Positions 1-9,184 are shown, counted from the stretch's first letter. The stretch is DNA of 64,000 nucleotides from Kordiimonas pumila (GCF_015240255.1 NZ_CP061205.1:3086501-3150500), one strand, 5' to 3'. Notes: generated by a model not told the origin, from the letters alone. Numbers and translations: made by a program.

Positions 1-753
1 GAAGCTGCACGCCAGCTTGTAACCAGCCACCTGCGACTTGTTGCTAAAATAGCCATGGGTTACAGAGGTTACGGCCTGCCTGTCGCAGACCTTATCTCTG
101 AAGGTAATGTTGGCATGATGCAGGCGGTCAAGCGTTTTGACCCTGAAAAAGGATTCCGACTTGCAACATATGCTATGTGGTGGATCCGTGCGGCTATTCA
201 GGAGTATATTCTCAGAAGCTGGAGCCTTGTAAAAATTGGTACTACAGCTGCACAGAAAAAACTGTTTTTTAACCTGCGCCGTATCAAAGGACAGATTGAA
301 GCCATTGAAGAAGGTGACATGAGCCCTGAGAATGTCACCACGATTGCTGAAAAACTCGCAGTGCCCGAAGAAGATGTGGTGAACATGAACCGCCGCCTTT
401 CAGCACATGACCATTCGCTTAATTCACCCTTGCGTGCTGATGCGGAAGGCGAATGGCAAGATTGGCTTGTCGACGACACCCCCGACCAAGAAACCACAAC
501 GGCTGACAATGAAGAATATGAACAGCGCATGGAAATGTTGTCAAAAGCAATGAAAGGCCTGAACGAGCGTGAACGCCATATTCTAACAGAGCGGCGCTTG
601 CATGAGCCTCCAACGACGCTTGAGGAGCTTTCTCAGCAGTATGATATAAGCCGCGAGCGTGTACGCCAAATTGAGGTACGTGCTTTTGAGAAAGTACAAA
701 AGGCCATAACACAAATTGCATCAGATACCGGCAAAGGTAATCTGCAAGAATAA
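1..753 (+). CDS. rpoH: RNA polymerase sigma-32 factor, 5' end missing
   Basis: Alternative sigma factor that directs RNA polymerase to heat-shock promoters. The frame is open from base 1, so the N-terminus lies outside the window; about 250 residues are present. Visible are region 2 (DLISEGNVGMMQAVKRFDP and the promoter-melting stretch ATYAMWWIRAAIQEYILRS), followed by QKKLFFNLRR, the RpoH box that separates sigma-32 from other sigma-70 family members, and a C-terminal region 4 helix-turn-helix (TTLEELSQQYDISRERVRQIE). The family is usually about 290-300 residues, so only some 40-50 are missing. It converges with the minus-strand gene ending at 858. Identification is firm; which of possibly several rpoH paralogues this is cannot be told. 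Confidence 0.96.
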   Translation, partial: EAARQLVTSHLRLVAKIAMGYRGYGLPVADLISEGNVGMMQAVKRFDPEKGFRLATYAMWWIRAAIQEYILRSWSLVKIGTTAAQKKLFFNLRRIKGQIEAIEEGDMSPENVTTIAEKLAVPEEDVVNMNRRLSAHDHSLNSPLRADAEGEWQDWLVDDTPDQETTTADNEEYEQRMEMLSKAMKGLNERERHILTERRLHEPPTTLEELSQQYDISRERVRQIEVRAFEKVQKAITQIASDTGKGNLQE

Positions 754-821
754 ATAGTCGCGGACACAAGGCCCCCACCTATAAAGTCTACAGGGTTTTG
801 GAAATATACTTGTAAATGAAT

Positions 822-841
822 ATTGGGGCTCAAGCCCCAAT
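822..841. terminator. Hairpin between convergent genes
   Basis: A perfect 8-bp stem (ATTGGGGC 822-829 with GCCCCAAT 834-841, loop TCAA) lies between the rpoH stop and the stop of the convergent membrane-protein gene. Neither side has a clear T-run, so it is either a weak bidirectional terminator or a 3'-end stabilising hairpin. Confidence 0.5.
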
Positions 842-857
842 AAAGTGGCAGCGCATA

Positions 858-1406
858 CTATCTGGGCTGGACAGGCCCACCTGAACCTGGGCGCTGCAAT
901 AGGTTTTGCGCAGCTCCCGGTCCTGTTTGGTCATCTTTATCCCCAAGAACTTCATGCCCCCACTGCTCTATTAAAGCCTGCCTCTGCGCCGCTATTTGCT
1001 TTAATCGGTCTTGCGAAAGTCCTTGTAATACAATAGCCGCAATGTGTGGCCCAATATAGATCAATGCATAGCCAAAAACGGCTGCTCCCCACATAATCAA
1101 CAAGTTAATTGGTTCCGCGATGGTTTCATAAACACTGCTTGGCCGGTGTATAACATCAGGAAGCATAAACAAAATACCGCACAGGTTGGTAAATGTGACA
1201 CACTGTAATTTAGCGCTTTTATTTTCGCCTTTACCCGTTAGGGCCAGCACCAGAGTTGGCACCATACCGGAACTAACAAGCACTGCTGCCTCAACACTGA
1301 AAATGGCAACCCCAACCAGCCCAATGATAAAGAGCGGCAAAAATCCACTCATTTCACCCGGGCTGCGGCGCCTAACCGGTTTCTTTTTCTTTTTTGCTAA
1401 CTTCAT
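858..1406 (-). CDS. Small membrane protein of unknown function, pseudokinase neighbour
   Basis: A 182-residue protein I do not recognise. It begins with a very basic tail (MKLAKKKKKPVRRR), followed by a hydrophobic segment at about 22-42, a second at about 46-58, and a third at about 115-150 (INLLIMWGAAVFGYALIYIGPHI-like). The C-terminal 40 residues are hydrophilic (QRQALIEQWGHEVLGDKDD). The positive-inside rule puts the basic N-terminus in the cytoplasm. It starts 6 bases after the stop of the pseudokinase gene on the same strand, so the two are almost certainly co-transcribed and may act together at the inner membrane. No catalytic motif is visible. Confidence 0.75.
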   Translation of the reverse strand: MKLAKKKKKPVRRRSPGEMSGFLPLFIIGLVGVAIFSVEAAVLVSSGMVPTLVLALTGKGENKSAKLQCVTFTNLCGILFMLPDVIHRPSSVYETIAEPINLLIMWGAAVFGYALIYIGPHIAAIVLQGLSQDRLKQIAAQRQALIEQWGHEVLGDKDDQTGPGAAQNLLQRPGSGGPVQPR

Positions 1407-1412
1407 ACGTAT

Positions 1413-3440
1413 TTATGCCTGATAAAAAGTAAGAAAACTGATTGCCATGAAGGCAACAAAAGCCACAACTCTTGCGCCTCTGTATCCTTTTTGCCGTGCC
1501 TCTGGATCACGAGGTGATATTTTCTTTGATAACCTTGCTCTTTCTTTCTCGAGCTTGACCACAGCATTACAAGCCTGAGAAAACTCACGTGCATCAAGGG
1601 CCTGTATCTGTGTTAGGTTTACATCGGTAATAAGCTTGGTAATATCGCCCTCTTTTTTGACCTTATCCAATAATACCTGCACCTGTTCACGCCGTTTTTT
1701 ATTCTTTATATCCCTTACAGTTGGGGCTAAGCCGTCCACAAGCTTTTCTGTGAGATGGGGTAAAGCTTCCAGCTTCATACGCCGCTGTAACAGCCCAAAA
1801 AACTCCGCTGTCAAGCTATTAAACTTAGCTGGGTTACTTTGCACTGCCGCCAGTTTATTAAAGTCACGCTCTAGATCAACACCGTGTGTTGCGCAATAGG
1901 CCGCCACATGACGGTCAAGTAAAATGTTTTTACCGCCCCCAGCACTTGAAAGCCTATCAAGCGCCCGCAGCATTTGCTTTAAAGACCCAATCCACACATT
2001 TTCAAAGCGCAAGCTAACACAGGGAATAATGAGGTTCAGCTCATAAAGAACCCTCTCCATCCCTTTGCCTAATTGCTTGCTGGGGCCATACTCCATGGCC
2101 TTTGCTATCTCTGTCAGCTCTTTACCCAAAGTGGGGTTTCTGTCTCCAACAATATCCGTTAAAGCAGAAATAAATTTCGCATCAAATATTTCCAAAATAT
2201 TTGTCATTGTTTCACGGTCATCGCGGCTGAAAGCCTCTGCGATTAAAGCAGGAACACCTGACGGTGTAATAGCATAGCCCTTGTAATAAACCGGTCCTGT
2301 AGGGTGCAAAAACATACAAACCCGTGATACCATGCGGTAATCATCAGCACGCGGACCACCAAAGCCTTCTGACGGTCGCACGTTCAGCACGCTTTCCATC
2401 TTTTCCGTCATGATTTCATCACGAAATGCCATCTGTATCCACGACGGAAAATCAATTGATTTCAAAAGCTTAGCGGCCTCTTGTGGGTTACGAGAAAAAG
2501 CGTCGGCCAGCAATCGCCGATCAACATATGCTGTACCCATAAAGTTGGTAGGACGGTTCATTGTCCAACTGGCCATTGTTGTTCTTTTAGGCTTGCCAAT
2601 GCCTTCAAACCAATCAAGGATTTCTTCTGAACCCCAGCGCTCTTCCAGTTCGTCAGCCATCAGGCCGCGTATTAGTGTACCCAAAGCCCCTGGGATTTCA
2701 CGTCCGCCTGATAACGACCAGAAGGAACCCTGATTAATACGCGCCATTGCCATGCCATCTCGGTCCCGCCCTTTCCAGAGCGGTTCCCCAAAATACAGGC
2801 TCTGCAAGGCAGCCCCTAACTGGTAAAAGTCTGATGACGCATCCCCAACACCTCGGGCAGTCGTGTCGGCAAAAGCAAGCTCAAGAGGTTCCATTGCAAA
2901 AGGCAGCATATAGCCTGCTGGAAAGCTATAACACTCACCAAGCAAAACCTCGTCGCTTTCTGGCGACGCAAAAAACATAGTTGTTGGTAATACATTTCTG
3001 TGGGAAAGCCCACGTTTATGAAGGGCTGCGAGAGCCTTAAGGGCGGATAGAACTGCATTTTGGCGCAGTTTTACAGTATTAACCCTAGGGTTCAAGGTGC
3101 CATCAGGCGCCATAAGCGCGCCGCCTGTAGGACGATCAAAGACTGTAACAAGCCTCTGTTTTCTGCCCTTATCCTCTATGTTCATTAATCCCCGCGCCAC
3201 AGGGTTAATGACATTTCCAACGGGCCTTGATTGCAAGCTTAAATATATATCATTACGGACAGGAACCAAGGGAATATGGACGATCGCATAAAGGTCAGCC
3301 TTTGGGCGCTCTTTATCCTTTACCTTATATGCTTTACCGCCCCGAGTTGAAAACTCCGGTAGGGGCGCTGCAAATATAATCTCATACCGATCACCAAAAG
3401 CGCTTTGACCTGTAGGAACCGGTGCCACTTCCCCGCTCAC
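1413..3440 (-). CDS. Tail-anchored protein-kinase-like protein (predicted pseudokinase)
   Basis: 675 residues with a GTG start preceded by AAGGA at suitable distance. Residues about 1-285 align by eye with the protein kinase fold: ALAALHKRGLSHRNVLP (141-152) sits where the HRD catalytic loop belongs, SDFYQLGAALQSLYFGEP (203-220) matches the subdomain IX SDxYxLG motif, and ADELEERWGSEEILDWF (262-278) matches the C-lobe D-xx-R end. Key catalytic groups are altered: HRD reads HRN (147-149), the DFG position reads GEC (168-170), and no clear VAIK lysine is seen. Residues about 290-640 form a mostly helical region I do not recognise, and a single hydrophobic segment (about 654-672) ends the protein as a tail anchor. 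Catalytic loss is inferred from the motifs. The gene is followed at once by a small membrane protein gene. Confidence 0.75.
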   Translation of the reverse strand: MSGEVAPVPTGQSAFGDRYEIIFAAPLPEFSTRGGKAYKVKDKERPKADLYAIVHIPLVPVRNDIYLSLQSRPVGNVINPVARGLMNIEDKGRKQRLVTVFDRPTGGALMAPDGTLNPRVNTVKLRQNAVLSALKALAALHKRGLSHRNVLPTTMFFASPESDEVLLGECYSFPAGYMLPFAMEPLELAFADTTARGVGDASSDFYQLGAALQSLYFGEPLWKGRDRDGMAMARINQGSFWSLSGGREIPGALGTLIRGLMADELEERWGSEEILDWFEGIGKPKRTTMASWTMNRPTNFMGTAYVDRRLLADAFSRNPQEAAKLLKSIDFPSWIQMAFRDEIMTEKMESVLNVRPSEGFGGPRADDYRMVSRVCMFLHPTGPVYYKGYAITPSGVPALIAEAFSRDDRETMTNILEIFDAKFISALTDIVGDRNPTLGKELTEIAKAMEYGPSKQLGKGMERVLYELNLIIPCVSLRFENVWIGSLKQMLRALDRLSSAGGGKNILLDRHVAAYCATHGVDLERDFNKLAAVQSNPAKFNSLTAEFFGLLQRRMKLEALPHLTEKLVDGLAPTVRDIKNKKRREQVQVLLDKVKKEGDITKLITDVNLTQIQALDAREFSQACNAVVKLEKERARLSKKISPRDPEARQKGYRGARVVAFVAFMAISFLTFYQA

Positions 3441-3488
3441 AAGTAAATCCTTTTCCTATCGACCCCAAAAATTACATTCATTGATCTA

Positions 3489-3517
3489 ATATCACACATG
3501 TTACAGCATGAAACCAA
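3489..3517 (-). promoter_or_regulatory. Possible sigma-70 promoter for the pseudokinase gene
   Basis: On the minus strand TTGGTT and TGATAT are separated by 17 bases, about 50 bases upstream of the GTG start. The match is modest. The purA terminator lies just upstream, so an own promoter is expected here. Confidence 0.35.
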
Positions 3518-3558
3518 ATGATAGTTAAGAAAGAGCTTATTAATAAAGGAAAAAATAC

Positions 3559-3592
3559 AAAAGGCGGCCAAACTGTAATCTGACCGCCTTTT
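3559..3592 (-). terminator. Rho-independent terminator of purA
   Basis: AAAAGGCGG (3559-3567) pairs with CCGCCTTTT (3584-3592). Read on the minus strand, the stem is followed by TTTTGTATTTTTT, directly downstream of the purA stop at 3616. It separates purA from the pseudokinase gene. Confidence 0.85.
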
Positions 3593-3615
3593 TAATGATA
3601 GCCTTACGTCCAAAC

Positions 3616-4908
3616 TTACGGATTAAAAGGGTCTTTCACAAGAATGGTATCTTCGCGCTCTGGGCTGGTTGATAACAGCGCTACAGGCACGCCGATCAGT
3701 TCTTCGATACGGCGAATGTATTTAATTGCCGTTGCTGGTAAATCAGCCCAGCTTCTCGCGCCAAAGGTCGTTTCTGTCCACCCTTCAAAAACCTCATAAA
3801 CCGGTTCAATAGCGATTTGGTCTTCCATACCATAGGGAAGAAAATCGATCACTTCACCTTTATGTTTGTACCCAACACAAACTTTAATTTCCTCAAGTCC
3901 GTCCAGCACATCAAGCTTCGTGAGCGCAATACCAGTTACACCGCCGATAGTAAGGCTTTGACGCACTAAAACCGCATCAAACCAGCCACAACGGCGTTTA
4001 CGGCCCGTTACAACACCAAACTCGTGGCCGCGTGTCCCTAAAAATTCGCCAATTTCATTCTCTTGCTCAGTTGGAAATGGCCCGGCGCCAACGCGTGTTG
4101 TATAGGCTTTTGTAATCCCGAGGATATAATCAAGTGACCCCGGTCCCATACCCGTACCCCCAGCAGCCTGCCCCGCAATAGTGTTGGACGATGTTACAAA
4201 GGGATATGTACCATGATCAACATCAAGCAATGTTCCTTGTGCACCTTCAAAAAGAACACGTTTGCCAGCATTTTTTGCGGCCTCAAGCGTACGCCACGCA
4301 TTACTCATATATGGCAAAATCTTGTCTGCAATTGACATCAGGTCATCGGCGATTTTTTGACCATTGATAGGGTCGTGCCCAAGGCCACGACGCAGTGCAT
4401 TATGGTGCGTTAAGGCAACTTCCAGCCTTGCTTCTACAATGCTACGAGACTGTAAATCACACACACGAATGGCACGACGACCCACTTTATCTTCGTAGGC
4501 AGGGCCAATACCACGACGTGTCGTGCCAATTTTAACACCTTTTGTCGCATCTTCACGCAGCGCATCAAGCTCGCGGTGATACGGCATAATAAGCGATGCA
4601 TTTGCCGCCAGCTCAAGTGATGCAGGGCTTATTTCTACACCTTGGCCGCGCAGTGTATCCATTTCAGACAAAAGCGCCCAAGGATCAACAACAACACCGT
4701 TCCCGATAATGCTTATTTTACCGCCACGCACAATACCTGAAGGCAATAGCGAAAGTTTATAAACTTTACCATCAACAACCAGAGTATGGCCGGCATTGTG
4801 ACCACCCTGAAAGCGTGCAACAACGTCCGCACGTTCTGAAAGCCAATCAACAATTTTACCCTTGCCTTCGTCGCCCCATTGGGAGCCGACAACAACAACG
4901 TTGCCCAT
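3616..4908 (-). CDS. purA: Adenylosuccinate synthetase
   Basis: Catalyses GTP-dependent joining of IMP and aspartate to adenylosuccinate, the first committed step of AMP synthesis, in the cytoplasm. The 430-residue length is the family norm. The N-terminal GDEGKGK loop (residues 12-18) holds catalytic Asp13, and GGHNAGHT holds His41, both at the classical positions. [14 protein letters not shown] and the GTP-binding guanine site ([14 protein letters not shown]) are present. The ATG follows an AAGGGGAT Shine-Dalgarno site. It lies 41 bases after hisZ in the same direction and ends at its own terminator, so it closes the serC-serA-hisZ-purA string. Confidence 0.98.
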   Translation of the reverse strand: MGNVVVVGSQWGDEGKGKIVDWLSERADVVARFQGGHNAGHTLVVDGKVYKLSLLPSGIVRGGKISIIGNGVVVDPWALLSEMDTLRGQGVEISPASLELAANASLIMPYHRELDALREDATKGVKIGTTRRGIGPAYEDKVGRRAIRVCDLQSRSIVEARLEVALTHHNALRRGLGHDPINGQKIADDLMSIADKILPYMSNAWRTLEAAKNAGKRVLFEGAQGTLLDVDHGTYPFVTSSNTIAGQAAGGTGMGPGSLDYILGITKAYTTRVGAGPFPTEQENEIGEFLGTRGHEFGVVTGRKRRCGWFDAVLVRQSLTIGGVTGIALTKLDVLDGLEEIKVCVGYKHKGEVIDFLPYGMEDQIAIEPVYEVFEGWTETTFGARSWADLPATAIKYIRRIEELIGVPVALLSTSPEREDTILVKDPFNP

Positions 4909-4949
4909 GCCAATATCCCCTTAAATGTTGATTGCCTTAAAAAGGCATT

Positions 4950-6119
4950 TTAGAGGGCGCAAACCGCACCCTTTTCAAAAATATGTGTACAACCAAGCCG
5001 AGCCGCTTCTTTCCGGCAATCCGCCTCAACTGTCAACCCCTGAATTGTTCGCCAGCCCTCAGTACGAAGCCTAACACCTTCACTCGCTGACGTATTAAAG
5101 GGCAAAAATATTTTTTGGGCAGCTGTTGCAACAGGCAGAGCATCCATCAAGCTATCAAGGTAAACAGAAAAGCCTGTGGCCTCTTCCGTATGGCCATCTG
5201 CATGCGTTACAGCATAGCGACCACCTCGGCCTAATTCCCCATTTCCGTTACGGGCAAAAAGCGCAAAACCAATTCCGGTTTTATATTCAAAACCGTGCGT
5301 TTCACATGGGTCAAGTGTCACTGGGAGGCTTGGTAATTTTTCCTGCAACATCTCTACAAGCCGAATAAGTCGTTCAACCAGTGATGCCGCTTCGCCCTCA
5401 AACCCAATCGTCTTCAGCGCGACTAACGCCGTATCTACAGGGCCTGTAGCTGAAACCAGCGCTTCAAAAAGTGCCCTATCTTTCAACCCGTTAAAAGCCC
5501 CGATATCTTTTGCACCCAGAGCTGACAGAACTGCCGTACGGTCATCTCCGGTTATGCCTTTTGCATCACACAGTAAAGAAGCAAGCGGCGGCAGCGTCAG
5601 GTCAAGCGATACTTCCGCAATACCTACAGCTTTCAAAGCCTCAACAGCAATGGCAATAACTTCCATTTCGCCTTCAAGGCTTTCACAGCCTACAAGTTCG
5701 ATACCGGCCTGTGTAAACTGGCGAGCGGGGCGAATTTGGCTGCCTTTTGTACGCAGCACACTACCCGCATAAGCAAGCCTAAGGGGGCGTTCCTGATCAG
5801 CGAATCGTGTAGCTGCAAGCCGTGCCATTTGAATGGTCATGTCACAGCGCACAGCCATCATACGCTGTGTATTCGAATCCATAATGCGGAACATTTTGGC
5901 AGAGCTTGTTAACCCAGCACCAACAAGCAGGCTATCTTCATATTCCACGAGCGGCGGTGAAACACGATCATAGGCATGAGAGAGAAAGGTATCGACAAGT
6001 TGCCTTACCAAAGACGCTTCCTGTTCCGCTTCTGGAACAAGCTGATCTCTAAATCCTTCTGGCAATAATGCCTGACGGGCATAAAGACTGCCCGCCATAG
6101 TTTTTATAGGCCCATTCAT
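4950..6119 (-). CDS. hisZ: ATP phosphoribosyltransferase regulatory subunit
   Basis: A catalytically inactive histidyl-tRNA synthetase paralogue that partners the short form of HisG in the first step of histidine synthesis and carries the feedback response. At 389 residues it has the class II synthetase core: motif 2-like MMAVRCDMTIQMARLAATRF followed by LAYAGSVLRTKGSQIRPARQFTQAGIELVG, which resembles the HisRS adenylation region. It ends early, without the anticodon-binding domain of a true HisRS. The ATG is preceded by GGAG. It sits 30 bases after serA and 41 before purA. Its presence implies that the genome encodes a short-form HisG elsewhere (inference). Confidence 0.93.
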   Translation of the reverse strand: MNGPIKTMAGSLYARQALLPEGFRDQLVPEAEQEASLVRQLVDTFLSHAYDRVSPPLVEYEDSLLVGAGLTSSAKMFRIMDSNTQRMMAVRCDMTIQMARLAATRFADQERPLRLAYAGSVLRTKGSQIRPARQFTQAGIELVGCESLEGEMEVIAIAVEALKAVGIAEVSLDLTLPPLASLLCDAKGITGDDRTAVLSALGAKDIGAFNGLKDRALFEALVSATGPVDTALVALKTIGFEGEAASLVERLIRLVEMLQEKLPSLPVTLDPCETHGFEYKTGIGFALFARNGNGELGRGGRYAVTHADGHTEEATGFSVYLDSLMDALPVATAAQKIFLPFNTSASEGVRLRTEGWRTIQGLTVEADCRKEAARLGCTHIFEKGAVCAL

Positions 6120-6149
6120 GGGTCCGCTCCCTTTACTCTGACGTCAGAC

Positions 6150-7727
6150 TTAAAAAGATAACTTTTTAGCCAGACGTACATGGGCGAGAGCAGCGACCTG
6201 GTCAAGAACAATATCTTGCAGCGGCTGATCAACAGCTACCAAGGCTACCGCTTCCTGACCCTCAACACGGCGTCCAAGCGCGAATGTCGCGATGTTTACA
6301 CCGTTATGGCCCAAAAGGGAACCCAAAGCACCAATAAAGCCCGGTTTATCATCATTGATGATATAAAGCATATTCGGCGCTAACTCTGCCTCAAGCCTTA
6401 CACCATCAATTTCAATGATACGTGGGGCCTTGTTCGCAAAAAGAGTACCTGCAATAGAACGCTCGCCGCGCTCTGTTTCAACAGTCAAGCGAATAGACGT
6501 GCTATAATCGCCTTCACGATCATGTTTACTTTCGGTAATTTTAATATTGCGCTCTTTGGCAACAATCGGTGCGTTCACCATGTTTACACTGCTCATAAGC
6601 GGCGATAGCAGACCTTCAAGCACAACCGCCGTTAACGGGCTGGTATTCAAAGTTGCCACATGACCCTCATATTCGATCACAACACGCTTCAAGCTTGTTT
6701 CAGTAATTTGGCCTGCAAAACCGCCAATTTGCTCAGCGAGCGCCATGTATGGCTTCAGCTTTGGTGCGTCTTCTGCACTCAGTGACGGCATATTAAGCGC
6801 GTTTGTAACACCGCCTGTTAGCAGAAAGTCTGCCATTTGTTCAGCAACCTGCAAAGCAACATTCACCTGCGCCTCAGAGGTAGATGCACCAAGGTGCGGT
6901 GTGCAAATTACTTTATCGTGGCCAAACAACGGGTTTTCTGTCGCTGGCTCAACCTCAAACACATCAAGGGCCGCACCTGCCACCTTACCGCTGTTAAGCG
7001 CCACGAGAAGAGCTGCTTCATCGATAAGGCCGCCGCGTGCACAGTTAACAATGCGAACACCGTCTTTCATCTGGGCAAAAGCTTTTTTACCAACAATCCC
7101 TCGGGTCTGGTCAGTGAGCGGCGTGTGCAACGTAATCACATCCGCAACTTTGAAGAGCTCATCCAGATCAACTTTCTTGATGCCCAGATCAGCCGCACGG
7201 TCTGCAGACAGGAATGGGTCGTAAGCAACAACTTTCATTTTCAGGCCCATAGCACGGTCTGCAACGACAGAACCAATATTACCCGCACCGATAAGACCCA
7301 GTGTTTTACCGGTTACTTCCATGCCCATAAATTTGGATTTTTCCCACTTGCCAGCATGTGTTGATGCATTTGCCTGCGGAATATCGCGCACAAGCGCCAT
7401 CATCATGGCAATCGCATGCTCTGCCGTTGTAATAGAGTTACCGAACGGTGTGTTCATCACTACAACACCGTGGTTGGTAGCTGCAGCCACATCAACGTTA
7501 TCCACACCGATACCCGCGCGGCCAATAACTTTAAGGTTTTTCGCCGCTTCCAGAATAGCAGGCGTCACTTTTGTAGATGACCGGATAGCAAGGCCGTCAT
7601 ACTCGCCGATCATTGCAGCGAGTTCTTCTTTGGTTTTACCTGTAATTACATCAACTTCAACGCCGCGTTCCTTGAAGATTTTCTCTGCAAGAGGGCTCAT
7701 TTTATCAGAAATCAGCACCTTAGGCAT
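6150..7727 (-). CDS. serA: D-3-phosphoglycerate dehydrogenase
   Basis: Oxidises 3-phosphoglycerate to 3-phosphohydroxypyruvate with NAD+, the first step of serine synthesis. This is the long three-domain type (525 residues): a split substrate/nucleotide-binding core with the Rossmann motif GLIGAGNIGSVVA near residue 143, catalytic Arg in NCARGGLIDEAAL and His in CTPHLGAST, an intervening allosteric substrate-binding domain (about 315-445), and a C-terminal ACT domain (MLYIINDDKPGFIGALGSLLGHN) for serine control. It follows serC after a 73-base gap that carries a terminator-like hairpin, so its expression relative to serC may be set by read-through. Confidence 0.97.
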   Translation of the reverse strand: MPKVLISDKMSPLAEKIFKERGVEVDVITGKTKEELAAMIGEYDGLAIRSSTKVTPAILEAAKNLKVIGRAGIGVDNVDVAAATNHGVVVMNTPFGNSITTAEHAIAMMMALVRDIPQANASTHAGKWEKSKFMGMEVTGKTLGLIGAGNIGSVVADRAMGLKMKVVAYDPFLSADRAADLGIKKVDLDELFKVADVITLHTPLTDQTRGIVGKKAFAQMKDGVRIVNCARGGLIDEAALLVALNSGKVAGAALDVFEVEPATENPLFGHDKVICTPHLGASTSEAQVNVALQVAEQMADFLLTGGVTNALNMPSLSAEDAPKLKPYMALAEQIGGFAGQITETSLKRVVIEYEGHVATLNTSPLTAVVLEGLLSPLMSSVNMVNAPIVAKERNIKITESKHDREGDYSTSIRLTVETERGERSIAGTLFANKAPRIIEIDGVRLEAELAPNMLYIINDDKPGFIGALGSLLGHNGVNIATFALGRRVEGQEAVALVAVDQPLQDIVLDQVAALAHVRLAKKLSF

Positions 7728-7763
7728 GATCTCATCCTTTCATAAATTGTATGATTTTGAAAA

Positions 7764-7785
7764 AAGGCCGACCTATATCGGCCTT
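7764..7785 (-). terminator. Terminator-like hairpin between serC and serA
   Basis: AAGGCCGA (7764-7771) pairs perfectly with TCGGCCTT (7778-7785) around a 6-base loop. On the minus strand the 3' arm runs into TTTTTT, giving a standard intrinsic terminator just after the serC stop. Since serA follows in the same direction, this is either the end of a serC transcript or a partial terminator that lowers serA expression. Confidence 0.8.
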
Positions 7786-7800
7786 CTGCATATTCTTGTA

Positions 7801-8955
7801 TTAGGCTGCAGCCTTAACTTCTGCGTATGCCCAGTCCAGCCATTCAGTAAGGATCTTAAGGTCAGATGCTTCAACAGTAGCACCAGCCCATATCCTCAGG
7901 CCCGCAGGCGCATCGCGGTATGCCCCAATATCGTAAGCAACACCTTCAGCATCAAGCTTTGATGTTAGCTTTTTCAGGGTTGCGGCTTGTGCGTCGGCAT
8001 CAAGCCCCGCAAACCAGCTATCCGTTACTTTCAAGCATACAGATGTGTTCGAGCATGTCTCTGCAGTTTCAGCCAAAAAACCAGCCCAATCAGATGAAGC
8101 TACCCAATCAGATAAAACTTTCAGGTTTGCTTCTGATTTGGCAACAAGACCTGTGAGGCCACCGATGCTGTCTGCCCACTCAAGCGCGTCGATATAGTCT
8201 TCAACACACAGCATGGAAGGCGTATTAATCGTTTCACCCGTAAAGATACCTTCAATCAGCTTTCCGCCTTTGGTCATGCGGAAAATCTTTGGCATTGGCC
8301 ATGCCGGAGTATAACTTTCAAGCCGCTCGACAGCGCGTGGTGACAGAATAAGCATACCGTGTGCAGCCTCGCCGCCCAGCACTTTTTGCCAGCTGTAGGT
8401 TACCACATCAAGCTTCTGCCATGGCAGGTCCATTGCAAACGCGGCTGATGTAGCATCACAAATTGTCAGGCCCTTGCGGTCAGCCTTGATCCAGTCTGCG
8501 TTCGGTACCTTGACGCCAGATGTCGTACCGTTCCATGTGAACACCACATCACGGTCTGTATCAACAGCGTTCAGGTCAGGCAGCTTGCCGTAATCAGCAT
8601 TAAAGGTGCGAACATCATCAAGCTTTAGCTGTTTGACAACATCGGTTACCCAGCCGGCGCCAAAACTTTCCCATGAAAGCATGTCAACACCGCGTGCACC
8701 AAGCAGTGACCACAGCGCCATTTCAACAGCGCCGGTGTCAGATGCAGCGACAATACCAATACGGTAATCAGCTGGCACACCCAGAATTTCACGTGTTTTA
8801 TCAATGGAATATTTTAATCGCTCTTTACCCGGCTTTGACCGGTGTGACCGCCCGAGGAGAGCGTTTTTAAGAGCATCGTTTGTCCAACCCGGACGTTTTG
8901 CACACGGTCCTGAGCTAAACTCAGCACGCACGGGTGCCTGTAGTGGCTTCGTCAT
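7801..8955 (-). CDS. serC: Phosphoserine aminotransferase
   Basis: A pyridoxal-phosphate enzyme converting 3-phosphohydroxypyruvate and glutamate to phosphoserine, the second step of serine synthesis. The frame extends to 8982, but the ATG at 8955 ([23 protein letters not shown]) is chosen because GGAAGG lies 7 bases upstream; this gives 384 residues. The PLP-binding lysine lies in [15 protein letters not shown]. Other family features are FSSGPC near the N-terminus and [10 protein letters not shown] in the large domain. It resembles the alphaproteobacterial SerC type rather than the shorter E. coli enzyme. It is preceded by a structured leader RNA. Confidence 0.95.
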   Translation of the reverse strand: MTKPLQAPVRAEFSSGPCAKRPGWTNDALKNALLGRSHRSKPGKERLKYSIDKTREILGVPADYRIGIVAASDTGAVEMALWSLLGARGVDMLSWESFGAGWVTDVVKQLKLDDVRTFNADYGKLPDLNAVDTDRDVVFTWNGTTSGVKVPNADWIKADRKGLTICDATSAAFAMDLPWQKLDVVTYSWQKVLGGEAAHGMLILSPRAVERLESYTPAWPMPKIFRMTKGGKLIEGIFTGETINTPSMLCVEDYIDALEWADSIGGLTGLVAKSEANLKVLSDWVASSDWAGFLAETAETCSNTSVCLKVTDSWFAGLDADAQAATLKKLTSKLDAEGVAYDIGAYRDAPAGLRIWAGATVEASDLKILTEWLDWAYAEVKAAA

Positions 8956-9070
8956 ATATCTAACCTTCCAGTTAGTAAGCACCTCGTTGGGGAGGTGTGT
9001 CCCAATAATGTGATGCTGACCTCACAGACAGCTGCTTCCCAGTTGGGGGAAGTACCGGGGCCGGACACTA
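8956..9070 (-). promoter_or_regulatory. Structured serC 5' leader (serC-motif-like RNA)
   Basis: The minus-strand RNA folds by inspection into nested helices. An outer 6-bp stem GUGUCC/GGACAC (9063-9068 with 8997-9002) encloses a CUUCCC/GGGAAG hairpin (9047-9052 with 9035-9040) and a smaller hairpin around 9009-9032. It is followed by CACCUC/GAGGUG (8992-8997 with 8980-8985) and finally by CUAAC/GUUAG (8971-8975 with 8960-8964), whose loop holds the serC Shine-Dalgarno GGAAG. A conserved structured RNA, the serC motif, is known upstream of serC-serA operons in alphaproteobacteria. This leader sits in the same place, but membership in that family is inferred from location and foldability only. 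Confidence 0.7.
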
Positions 9071-9119
9071 CAGCAGAATAAAAAATAGTCAATCGAGATT
9101 TTTTGATAAAACAGCAAAG

Positions 9120-9148
9120 TTTTCATCGCCATTGAAACGTACTATAAG
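9120..9148 (+). promoter_or_regulatory. Probable sigma-70 promoter of the EF-hand lipoprotein gene
   Basis: TTTTCA (9120-9125) and TATAAG (9143-9148) are spaced by 17 bases. The predicted start point falls near 9155, upstream of the ATG at 9185 but too late for the alternative start at 9149. Confidence 0.5.
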
Positions 9149-9184
9149 ATGGTAACAATTATAAAAACACAGATGCAGGATATT

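Noticed and set aside
7321-7962. A 213-residue plus-strand frame across the serA start and serC end
   Set aside because: Runs antisense over two certain genes and over the terminator between them; no family features.
9064-9092. Promoter of serC with TTGACT at 9087-9092
   Set aside because: The matching -10 (TAGTGT) is poor and would put the transcription start inside the leader's outer stem; the true promoter is probably further upstream.
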